64,000 nt of DNA. It comes from Leptospiraceae bacterium (lineage in GTDB: Bacteria > Spirochaetota > Leptospiria > Leptospirales > Leptospiraceae). How positions within the stretch are numbered: position 1 is the stretch's first letter; every line of letters begins with the position of its first letter. The translations under genes and the position numbers were made by a program. Under the pieces are notes generated by a model. That model was given only the letters and a program-made list of their open reading frames with translations, ran no database searches and was not told the DNA's origin. Shown here piece after piece: positions 8,862 to 17,238 of this stretch. The stretch is from the NCBI GenBank assembly GCA_024233865.1, contig JACKPA010000016.1, positions 1-64,000 on the forward strand. Direction: 5' to 3'.

Positions 8862-10622
8862 TTAGTCAAAATCAACTTCTTCTTTGTTTACTAATTGCAA
8901 ATTCATGTAGTTTTTCTGGGAAATCGAGAAGCTATCTTTTGCGTACACAAAAGCAATCTTTCTTCTTTTGGCTTTTTGTTCTTCATCTTTTAGTTTTTCA
9001 ACGGATTTTTCCAAAAGTAGACCGCAAAGAAGTTTTGTTGCAATTTCAACTACTTCAAAAGCATAGTATTCTTTCTCTTTGGTCTCCAAGTTTTTGTACA
9101 GGGAAATGGCTTTTTCCAAAAGAGCTAAAATTTTTTGAGAAATTTTAGATGGTGAGAAAGATTTCATTAAGCTGTCTATGTATTTCTTCAAATAAGCATT
9201 AGGTGCCATTCCGGCGACAATTCCCCCAATCGCAGCAACAATTTGCATTTGAGTAGTTCCCTCATAAATGGTGAGAATTCTGGCATCTCTGTAAATTCTG
9301 GCTACATCAAATTCTTCTGTATATCCAACACCTCCATGAACCTGAACTGCATCGTAAGCTATGGAATTTGACATTTCCGTACAATAGTATTTTGCAATGG
9401 GGGTAAATAAGGATGAAATTCTTTCCCAGTATTTGATGGTTTCATCTTTACGAATTTCCTTTTCGCTAATGCCTTTTTCTTTCATTCTTTCAGTTGCCCA
9501 AATATATTTATCCATAGAATGTGCCGCTTCCATATTCAAACATCTCATGGCAACAATTTCTCTCTCCATTCTATCAAGCATTTTTTGAACCGCTGGAATT
9601 TCTTTGATCGGTTTTCCAAACTGTTCTCGGATACCAGAGTAACGTTTTGCTTCTTCGTAAGCTGCCGTTGCGAGTCCAACACCTAAGGTTCCAACGGCTA
9701 ACCTTGCTCCATTCATTAAGCCAAGAGCATATTTTGTTAGCCCCAATCCTTCTTCACCGATGATTTCCGCTGGAGAATTTTCGTAAACGACCTCACAAGT
9801 AGGAGAACTCTTGATACCCATTTTCCGTTCGATTCCGGAAATATGAACGTTTTTTCCATCTACAACAAAAAAGGAAATGCCTCTGGCACCACTTCCAGGT
9901 TCTCCTGTTCTAGCAAGAGTTAGCAAAATTGCCGGAAAATTGGACATACCACAACCATGCGTAATAAACCTCTTTGTTCCGGTTAAAAGGTAGGTTCCGT
10001 CCGGTTGTTTAACTGCTTTTGTTTTCAGATTGATTAAGTCAGAACCATAATCCGGCTCTGTGAGAGCCATGGAACCCGTATATTCGGAAGATAAGAATTT
10101 TGGTATCCATTTTTCTTTAAGCTCAAGGGTCCCATATTTTTCGATAGTTTCAGCAATTGTATTAGCTGCCAAGGTCATTACAAAAGAAATATCAGCTCTC
10201 GAAACGATCTCAAAAATCATATTATAAACGGTAACAGGAAGACCTAAACCGCCGGATTCTTTTTTTAGCATGAAGTTTAACAATCCGGATTCATGGTAGG
10301 ACTTGTAAATTTTATTCATAATTTCCGGGAAAATGACTTTTCCGTTTTCATACTTTACTCCGATTTTATCCATTTCGGAAGCATTTTGAGCAATACTTTT
10401 TCCGGCTATACTTCCGGTTGAAGTAAGTATTTCTTTGTAATACTCTAGTGCAGAATCCATATCGGATGGAGCATGTGAAAATTTTTCATCATTGGTTTCT
10501 TGGAATTTTTTATAGTCTTCAAAATCCCCTTCGTATTGAGTTATAATTTCTGTCCATGGTATAACTTCTTCAAAATGAAGCATAAGATCAGAATTATCTA
10601 AAAAATAATTGTTTTGAATCAT
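8862..10622 (-). CDS. Acyl-CoA dehydrogenase (long form)
   Basis: A flavoprotein dehydrogenase of 586 residues, longer than the usual 380 because of a C-terminal helical extension (about 480-586). FAD-binding and substrate motifs include ALTEPDYGSDL, FITHG, QVHGGVGYTEEF, and YEGTTQMQI, which carries the expected catalytic glutamate. It probably catalyses alpha,beta-dehydrogenation in fatty acid beta-oxidation; chain-length preference cannot be judged. It is convergent with queF (gap 19 bases) and lies 107 bases downstream of jetD. Confidence 0.9.
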   Translation of the reverse strand: MIQNNYFLDNSDLMLHFEEVIPWTEIITQYEGDFEDYKKFQETNDEKFSHAPSDMDSALEYYKEILTSTGSIAGKSIAQNASEMDKIGVKYENGKVIFPEIMNKIYKSYHESGLLNFMLKKESGGLGLPVTVYNMIFEIVSRADISFVMTLAANTIAETIEKYGTLELKEKWIPKFLSSEYTGSMALTEPDYGSDLINLKTKAVKQPDGTYLLTGTKRFITHGCGMSNFPAILLTLARTGEPGSGARGISFFVVDGKNVHISGIERKMGIKSSPTCEVVYENSPAEIIGEEGLGLTKYALGLMNGARLAVGTLGVGLATAAYEEAKRYSGIREQFGKPIKEIPAVQKMLDRMEREIVAMRCLNMEAAHSMDKYIWATERMKEKGISEKEIRKDETIKYWERISSLFTPIAKYYCTEMSNSIAYDAVQVHGGVGYTEEFDVARIYRDARILTIYEGTTQMQIVAAIGGIVAGMAPNAYLKKYIDSLMKSFSPSKISQKILALLEKAISLYKNLETKEKEYYAFEVVEIATKLLCGLLLEKSVEKLKDEEQKAKRRKIAFVYAKDSFSISQKNYMNLQLVNKEEVDFD

Positions 10623-10729
10623 AATAAATCCAAGTTTTTAGGATAGTATTTTATGTAAAGAATATTTCTAATACTGTTAGATAAGAAAATCATAAAATTC
10701 ACCTTAAACCTTGTTTCACAATTGTCTTG

Positions 10730-11890
10730 TTAAAAAATTTGCTCCAGATTATCTTTTATATATTGATGCGTCAAATGTTCTTGCTCCAATCTGTTTTTTG
10801 AATTTAGTTTAACAAGACGGTAGAAAATCACACTTTCTTCGTGAGTTAAATTGTTCAAAACCATATTGTTTGTTTTACTTCCATCTACCACAAAATCTTG
10901 GAATCTATCAAAAGTCTCCCTATCCATGAATAGGGAGCGGATACTTGGAAAGTAGGTTCTTATTTGTGACAAAATCAAAAAACCATGCTCATCAATATCA
11001 CCCCAATAAAATAGCTTCTTATCACCTAACCATTTGGCATTTTGTAAACTTTGTACTCCAAAACCCCTACCAAAAATAGCAATACAATCTGGGATGCGAG
11101 GAAGCGTAAGGAATATCGTTTTATTTTCTACAATGATCACCTTGGAATGAGGGATATTCAACTTAGCAAACTCTGATTCAAGCAGACTAAGATCATATAT
11201 TTCGTTTGAATGAATTCTAAGAGGAGCGTCCAAACTTCTTAAACGCACAAGAGGTTCATCGTATTTCAAATAATAGCGTTTTTCAAACTGATTTTCATTT
11301 TGGTTTACACTCTCCCCATCCAAGACAAAATCCAGCAGAGATTTTAACAAATGAGAATTTTCTTCCACAAATTTTGTATGAACTTCTATCGGTAGTTCTC
11401 GAATGTATAATTTCGGTTTGGGATTCTTTTGGAAATACTGCACTACCTCTAAGAGTTTGTTCCATTTTCCATGATTTTCTATCACTTTCATTGTATTGTT
11501 TTTGCTCCACTCGTACAACTCAGGTATGGCATTTTTAATAACGGATATATCTTTATGAAAATTTCCGCACTCTTCCTCTTTTCCAACAAACAATAAATAG
11601 TTTTCTATAGAATCAAAATAGATTTTCTCCGGTCTGATTTGCCTTCCGATTTTTCTGTCATTGATGATACTGAATTCGATTGAGTAACCAAAACCCAAAA
11701 AGTCTTTGGAATTTTCTTTTAGAATTTGAATCGTTTTTTGAATCTGCTTGTATTTTTCTAGTGTTTGAGACGGTTTTATATGAGAAAAGGGAATATTCAG
11801 AGGAAATACTATTTCATTTGTTACTATTGAGTATAGAATCTTCGGATAGAAACGAAGTGCTTTCTCTTTAATGATTTCCGGAGTTATCAT
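10730..11890 (-). CDS. jetD: Wadjet nuclease subunit JetD (DUF3322/DUF2220 Toprim)
   Basis: JetD is the Toprim nuclease of the Wadjet anti-plasmid system; in studied examples it cleaves closed circular DNA once JetABC has extruded it. The N-terminal arm (about 1-200) fits DUF3322. The C-terminal Toprim fold (DUF2220) shows the expected acidic residues: Glu255 in IIVENKT and Asp298/Asp300 in YWGDID, plus IFGRGFG between them and the LFMD segment after. At 386 residues it looks complete. Its start overlaps the jetC stop by four bases, so it is the last gene of the Wadjet operon. Confidence 0.92.
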   Translation of the reverse strand: MITPEIIKEKALRFYPKILYSIVTNEIVFPLNIPFSHIKPSQTLEKYKQIQKTIQILKENSKDFLGFGYSIEFSIINDRKIGRQIRPEKIYFDSIENYLLFVGKEEECGNFHKDISVIKNAIPELYEWSKNNTMKVIENHGKWNKLLEVVQYFQKNPKPKLYIRELPIEVHTKFVEENSHLLKSLLDFVLDGESVNQNENQFEKRYYLKYDEPLVRLRSLDAPLRIHSNEIYDLSLLESEFAKLNIPHSKVIIVENKTIFLTLPRIPDCIAIFGRGFGVQSLQNAKWLGDKKLFYWGDIDEHGFLILSQIRTYFPSIRSLFMDRETFDRFQDFVVDGSKTNNMVLNNLTHEESVIFYRLVKLNSKNRLEQEHLTHQYIKDNLEQIF

Positions 11891-14800
11891 TGTAGGTTAT
11901 ACTTTTCTTTCTCTTGAATATACTCTGCAATTGTAAGATTTCGTACCATAGAATATTCACCGTTTTCATTGGATATAAAATGAACGGAATTTACAAATTC
12001 TTCTATGATGTTCAATTTTTGCAGTGGAGTCACGATCAGAAGCTGCAAATTCAGTCTCTTAAAAAGGTTTAATCCGTAACGAGTACTATCATCCGAACCT
12101 CTGCCAAAAGCTTCATCAATCACAACAAACCGAAATGACCTTGACTTTGTCTGTTTCCACTCCAATCCGAATTGATAAGCAAGGGCTGATGCAAGGATAG
12201 TATAAGCTAGTTTTTCTTTTTGTCCTCCTGATTTACCGGAAGAATCGCTGTAGAATTCCTTTTCCGTATTATCTTCTCTCCACTTTTCACTTACGGAGAA
12301 AGCAAACCAGTTTTTCACGTCAGTCACCTTGTTTGTCCAATTTATATCCGTTATTTCTCCGCTATTGAATCTATCGAGTATTACCTTGACTCGGTTGAAC
12401 TTTTCTTCATTGTAGATTTCGGTTTCTCCTACGTATTGTTCCAAGCAATTTCGCAAACTCTCTTTAAATTCCACTATGTTTTTATCTTGTGCTTTATCCG
12501 TTATCAACTCAATGTAAGTACCGGAATTGTATTCAATGTCTTTGAGGGATTGGTTTATTTGCTTGATCTTGTCTTCAATATCCTTTGCAAAACCTTCCAA
12601 TTGGTTTTTAAACATGGCAATATCATGGATGGTCTCTTTGTTCAAAGAATCTTTGAACCTTTTTTCGTGTTTGGGTAAGTCTTCGCCTTGAATCCTTTTA
12701 AAAAATTGTCTGTATTCGGATATAGAATCGATGGAAGCATCTACTTCTACGGTTTCTACAGGGTAATCGGTTTTGTATCTTAGCATCTGAGTCAGTATGG
12801 CATCACTTCGGCTTTTTTCTATGCTTGCTTTATACCTTTTACTACTTTCAATCTTTTTGTTTGTTTCTTCTTTTGTTGTTTCAATGTTAGCTAAATTCAA
12901 AACCGTATTGGCGAGGTACTGGTTTATTTTGGGGGAATATTTTTCCAGTTCTTCTTTGGAAGTAGAATGTAAAACGTTTTCACAGCTCACTAATTCTCTG
13001 TGGCAAGATTCGATTTTTGCAATGAACCCACCTATACTTCTTTGTTTCTCTGTATTTTCTGCATCTTTTTTGGATATTTGAGCTTGAATTTCTTGAAGCT
13101 TTTGTTTCAGAAGCTTTAGTTTCTCGGAACTGTTTAGAAGAACTTCTCTTTCTTCCAAAAGGTTCTGAATTTCTACCGCTTCTTTTTGCCAATGGATTTC
13201 CGAGTAGTCCTGAAACTTTATAAAATCATAGAGAAATTTATCTTTTTCTTGTAGCTTCAGTTGTGTCCTTTGAATCGTTTCTTTTGCTTCGTTTTTTTTA
13301 CCAATTTCTTTGCTTATTTTGGCAAGTTCTTTTTCGATAGCTTTGATCTTTTCTATGTTTGTCCAACCCAAAATATAATTTCGCTTGTCCGTTAAATTCC
13401 TTCTGTCGTCTTTCTCGTGTCGAGATTTTCCACTCTTGATTAGTCCCTGTTTTGTTATTGCCGTAACTTCCCTTTGAAACTCTTCCAAACTCTCACAGCA
13501 TACATAATCAAACCTTTCTACAATTTCTCTTTCTAACCAATCATAAAATATGGTATCATTTTTGATTTCCAATTTGTGAAACAAAGAATTCTCTTTTACG
13601 TCTATATTCTTTATTCTACTACCGGACTCATGGATACGGTAGTAAACGATCCGTCCTCTCAAATTGGTCTGGTTGATAAAGTGGTTTACCCTTTTGTAAT
13701 GAACATCTGGAACCAAAATACTAAGACCAAAATTGTGAAGTAACCTTTCTATTGCTCCTTCCCAAACACTTTCACTTTCCCTTACACGTAGCAACTCTCC
13801 TACAAAATGCAATTCACTTTCGTGTATCTCTAAATTGTCTAAAATTTCTTGACGAATCCGTAAGTTTCCTTCCGGAATTTGAGTTTTTCTTTTTTTCAAA
13901 GACTCTAATTCTAATTTTTCTTCATTTTCTTTCTGCTTAAGGTCCCGAAGTTGAATGTTTAATTCGTCACGCTCTGCGATAAGATCAGAGAGAGTTTTGT
14001 CATTTGTATCTTTTTCTTTTTTGGCTTCTTCCAAATACTTGTAAAAAGTGGTTTCAACAATTTCTTTTGTATATGATAAAGAATCACACAATTTGGAATA
14101 CTCTTTCCATTTTTCGAGTTTTCTGCTCTTCCTTTCACCCAAGAGTTTTGTCTGATTTTCAATTTCATCAATCCTTTTTTGTGCTTCGTCATTTTCGATG
14201 GCACTTCTGGTTGTTCCTTCACTTTCTCGAAGTTCTTCCAAATCTTTGGTAATTGTGATGAGTTGGTTTTCTAGAATGGATTTTTCATTTTCCAATTTCT
14301 CCAATTCTTCTTTTAACAAACCGATCTTTTTTAGGCTAAAAAATGCGGAATTATTGTCCAAACAAAACTGGAGTTCTAAAATTTCTTCCTTGACCTTCTC
14401 GTATTCATCTGCATCTTTTACAAGAGGTGCTAACTGAGCCAACTGATTTTTTGCTTTTTTTACCAATTCATGGTTTTGGGTAAGGTTTTCATAATTTTTT
14501 TTGAGCTCTTCGATTTTATCTTTAACGTCTAATTTTTCCAACATGTGTCCTCGAACAAAATCGGTTAAATTTCCAACGGACTTCATGGATACGGTTTGGT
14601 AAAAGAGATTAAGAGCTGCTTCCGATTTGATTCCGAATATACTCCTAAACTTGGAACTGTATTCTTTAAAACTCTCCAAAACTTCAGTTGTTTCCAATTT
14701 CTTTAATCTTCGTTTTAGGAAAGAAATTTCATTACCAAAATTTGTAAAGTGTTCTTGGATACTGAGATCTTCTTTGGAAACAATAAAGAATTTATCAACT

Positions 14801-15228
14801 TGAGAATTATGAGTAGTGAATACTTGTGCCAGTGTGATTGAAAATTCAAAATTTTTATTGGTAAAATTAGCAAGCAAAACGGTATACGAATTTTCCTTAC
14901 GAAGGTAAACGGCTTTGGACATTCCGCTATCCAAATTTTTTTCGTTCTTATATTCTCCTCGAACGTAAGAAAGCAAGGTTCTTTCTTTGCTGTCCGCTCC
15001 GGCAGCCTTATTGTATACGATCTTATAGTGAGGGACTAACAAAGTCGTGATGGCATCCACAATGGTAGATTTCCCGGAACCAATGTCTCCTGTTAGAAGA
15101 GAGTTGAAACCCGTTGGTTCGATTTTCCAAATTTTTCCATTAAACGTTCCCCAATTCAACAATTCCATTCTATGGAGTCGAAAACCGGAAAGATTTTCTT
15201 GGACTAACTCAAGATACTGTTCTTGCAT
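11887..15228 (-). CDS. jetC: Wadjet SMC-like ATPase JetC
   Basis: JetC is the SMC/MukB-like motor subunit of Wadjet, an ATPase that extrudes DNA loops. At 1113 residues it has an N-terminal Walker A (GDIGSGKST, 47-55), long coiled-coil arms, a hinge-like globular middle (about 460-620), and a C-terminal ATPase half with signature SGKSGGQKEK (about 997-1006) and Walker B VVIDEAFG (1035-1042). All ATPase motifs are intact. It overlaps jetB by 20 bases and jetD by four. A generic SbcC/RecN-type SMC is excluded by the JetA, JetB and JetD neighbours. Confidence 0.93.
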   Translation of the reverse strand: MQEQYLELVQENLSGFRLHRMELLNWGTFNGKIWKIEPTGFNSLLTGDIGSGKSTIVDAITTLLVPHYKIVYNKAAGADSKERTLLSYVRGEYKNEKNLDSGMSKAVYLRKENSYTVLLANFTNKNFEFSITLAQVFTTHNSQVDKFFIVSKEDLSIQEHFTNFGNEISFLKRRLKKLETTEVLESFKEYSSKFRSIFGIKSEAALNLFYQTVSMKSVGNLTDFVRGHMLEKLDVKDKIEELKKNYENLTQNHELVKKAKNQLAQLAPLVKDADEYEKVKEEILELQFCLDNNSAFFSLKKIGLLKEELEKLENEKSILENQLITITKDLEELRESEGTTRSAIENDEAQKRIDEIENQTKLLGERKSRKLEKWKEYSKLCDSLSYTKEIVETTFYKYLEEAKKEKDTNDKTLSDLIAERDELNIQLRDLKQKENEEKLELESLKKRKTQIPEGNLRIRQEILDNLEIHESELHFVGELLRVRESESVWEGAIERLLHNFGLSILVPDVHYKRVNHFINQTNLRGRIVYYRIHESGSRIKNIDVKENSLFHKLEIKNDTIFYDWLEREIVERFDYVCCESLEEFQREVTAITKQGLIKSGKSRHEKDDRRNLTDKRNYILGWTNIEKIKAIEKELAKISKEIGKKNEAKETIQRTQLKLQEKDKFLYDFIKFQDYSEIHWQKEAVEIQNLLEEREVLLNSSEKLKLLKQKLQEIQAQISKKDAENTEKQRSIGGFIAKIESCHRELVSCENVLHSTSKEELEKYSPKINQYLANTVLNLANIETTKEETNKKIESSKRYKASIEKSRSDAILTQMLRYKTDYPVETVEVDASIDSISEYRQFFKRIQGEDLPKHEKRFKDSLNKETIHDIAMFKNQLEGFAKDIEDKIKQINQSLKDIEYNSGTYIELITDKAQDKNIVEFKESLRNCLEQYVGETEIYNEEKFNRVKVILDRFNSGEITDINWTNKVTDVKNWFAFSVSEKWREDNTEKEFYSDSSGKSGGQKEKLAYTILASALAYQFGLEWKQTKSRSFRFVVIDEAFGRGSDDSTRYGLNLFKRLNLQLLIVTPLQKLNIIEEFVNSVHFISNENGEYSMVRNLTIAEYIQEKEKYNLQ

Positions 15229-15781
15229 AAGCTATCAATTTTTCCTTTATTTCAATCAGTTCATCAGCAGAAATTTTTGCCTTTAAAATCCTTTTGACTT
15301 CAAAGTTATCCTCTTCGCCTTGCATTTTTCTCAAGAAACCATATTCTTGCAGTTTATTTATATAGGTATCAATTTTATCCAATAGCTTTGCTTCATTATT
15401 TTCATCTGGTAAAAAAGTACTGAGTAAAGATTTGATCTCTTCCCTACCTATAATAAGTCTCGTGGTTTCCCCTTTGATATCAAAATCTAACAGTCTCTCT
15501 CTTAGTAGAACCAATAGTAACGTTAAGGGATAACTAAGCGGTCTCTTTTCCACCAGCCTTGGTAACGGTTGTTCATCTTCGGAATCTTTTTGTTTGAGAT
15601 AACAATATCCTTCCGATTCCGCTAAAAATACATCCACACCAATGGCTCGAAAGTAATTGATAATTGCCGAATGGTTTTCAATAATTTTATTCCATATTGC
15701 TTGGTTGTCATCATATACAACGCCTTGCAACAATTTTATAATGGCATCCGCAAAGGGAAGTTGGCTTGCTTCTTGTGTCAT
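15209..15781 (-). CDS. jetB: Wadjet kleisin-associated subunit JetB (DUF4194)
   Basis: JetB is the small winged-helix, MukE-like subunit of the Wadjet condensin. At 190 residues it is the usual DUF4194 length. Characteristic elements are the RPLSYPLTLLLVLLRERLLDF segment near residue 80 and a C-terminal helical region ending in ELIEIKEKL. It is translationally coupled on both sides: its start overlaps the jetA stop by four bases and its end overlaps jetC by 20. The name rests on motif memory and on its fixed place between JetA and JetC. Confidence 0.9.
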   Translation of the reverse strand: MTQEASQLPFADAIIKLLQGVVYDDNQAIWNKIIENHSAIINYFRAIGVDVFLAESEGYCYLKQKDSEDEQPLPRLVEKRPLSYPLTLLLVLLRERLLDFDIKGETTRLIIGREEIKSLLSTFLPDENNEAKLLDKIDTYINKLQEYGFLRKMQGEEDNFEVKRILKAKISADELIEIKEKLIAYARTVS

Positions 15782-17223
15782 TTTATAAATATAACCTTGG
15801 GGATAGAAATCGAAAAATATTTATTTTTATCCGAATTGGAAATTTGTATCTCTTCAAACAAATCATCGCTAATAATTGCCTTTTTGTCTTTGGAAGCAAT
15901 GCTTAAATAGGTGATAGCCTCAGACAGTCCCTTTTGGATCGGATAAACGTCTGAAATTTGTTTTAAACTAACCTGCTCATTGGTTCTTAGCATATTCCGA
16001 ATGTTTTCCTTTAGTTCGTCTGGATTCACATAAAACTGTTTAAACAAAACACTGGTTTCCATATCACTTGAATCTCCTTCTTCAAAACTTAAATCATCAA
16101 GAACGGCTTTTTGAGGATTCGTCCACAACGGACGTTCCATTACAAGCTCTACGAAGGGAAGGTATTCAAAAGATAAAAAGTCTTTATTTTTGGGAGGAAT
16201 ATTTTTAACCTCTAAGGCAATTACTTTAATTTCATCAATGATTTCTTGTATTCTCTTATTTTCTTTTAGGGTTCTTTCGTCCAAGAATTTTCTTAGCTGC
16301 TCAATAAATTGGTGATTTGTACGATTCACTTTATCGCCCGCGTCTATGAGGTATACTTTTAACCTATCCATCAAATCATCAGCCTGCTGTAAGTTTAAAC
16401 TACCGATGAGTTCGGATGAATTTTCCAATAGAATGTTTAGTTCATCTTGTTTGGTTTGGGACATCAAAAACTCCCAAAACGCTCTAAAACTTCGTCCTTG
16501 ATCGGTATCCCAAATAGAATCTTGGATTTTGAAAATATCATCTAGTACTTGTCCTTTCTTGGATGTTGATTGAATTTGTTTTTCCTTAACAGACCTATTC
16601 AAATCTCTAAAATTGTATTCCACTTGTCGAAAATCGGAAAGTAGCTTCCTGGCAGTCTCATACACCTCATAGTAGTTTTCTTTGATCTGTGTATCTGTTA
16701 GCATGGGAGGGTTTCCGGAACGAATTTTTTGTATTTCAATCTCAATTTCGTCTTTTTGTTTGTTGAGTTCACTAAGCCTTTTGTCCAAATCCTCGGAAGT
16801 TTGGTAGACTATCTTTTTTAAAAGATCAAAAATTCGTAAGAGTCGTGATTCCGTTCCGACAAATTCTTTTTTATTTAGCTCTTGGATAAGTTCAATGGAT
16901 TTTTCGGCTGCCGGTGTTAGTTCAAAAATCGGATCGTCACTTTCTGTACTATAATATTTTCGCAAATATCCGTCCTCGGTCCACTTATCAAGGTAATTTT
17001 TGGCACTATCAGAGTACAAACCATCCCCATAAACCTGTTTTAAATGATTCAGATAGTCCAGTAATTTTTGGGTAATATCTTCTCCCGTAACGGTTATGTT
17101 GTTGTGCCTTTTAAAATGCAAATACAAAAAACTGATAATTAAAGGAGCATTATTGGATTGAATCAATTTAATAGTCGGATGCTCCTCTTTTAGAAATTTT
17201 ATATGTTCGTAACTAAGTTCCAA
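15778..17223 (-). CDS. jetA: Wadjet kleisin subunit JetA (DUF3375)
   Basis: JetA is the MukF-like kleisin that bridges the JetC ATPase heads. This 481-residue protein begins with the DUF3375 pattern (helix, FLKEEHPTIKLIQ, then ISFLYLHFK) and continues with long helices and coiled coil at about 140-215. DUF3375 as the first subunit identifies type I Wadjet. The start is TTG, supported by a GTGGAG ribosome-binding site six bases upstream. It begins only 15 bases after the stop of the SpoIIE phosphatase gene, so it may be transcribed from upstream. Confidence 0.91.
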   Translation of the reverse strand: MELSYEHIKFLKEEHPTIKLIQSNNAPLIISFLYLHFKRHNNITVTGEDITQKLLDYLNHLKQVYGDGLYSDSAKNYLDKWTEDGYLRKYYSTESDDPIFELTPAAEKSIELIQELNKKEFVGTESRLLRIFDLLKKIVYQTSEDLDKRLSELNKQKDEIEIEIQKIRSGNPPMLTDTQIKENYYEVYETARKLLSDFRQVEYNFRDLNRSVKEKQIQSTSKKGQVLDDIFKIQDSIWDTDQGRSFRAFWEFLMSQTKQDELNILLENSSELIGSLNLQQADDLMDRLKVYLIDAGDKVNRTNHQFIEQLRKFLDERTLKENKRIQEIIDEIKVIALEVKNIPPKNKDFLSFEYLPFVELVMERPLWTNPQKAVLDDLSFEEGDSSDMETSVLFKQFYVNPDELKENIRNMLRTNEQVSLKQISDVYPIQKGLSEAITYLSIASKDKKAIISDDLFEEIQISNSDKNKYFSISIPKVIFIK

Positions 17224-17238
17224 AAAATCTCCACAAAT

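Noticed and set aside
11887..15228. JetC as a chromosomal SMC, MukB or SbcC
   Set aside because: The flanking DUF3375, DUF4194 and Toprim genes with coupled overlaps fit Wadjet, not the mukFEB or sbcDC arrangement.
12436..15286. Several plus-strand open frames of 60-95 codons inside jetC and jetB
   Set aside because: They lie wholly opposite well-supported genes, have no ribosome-binding sites and show serine/phenylalanine-rich shadow composition.
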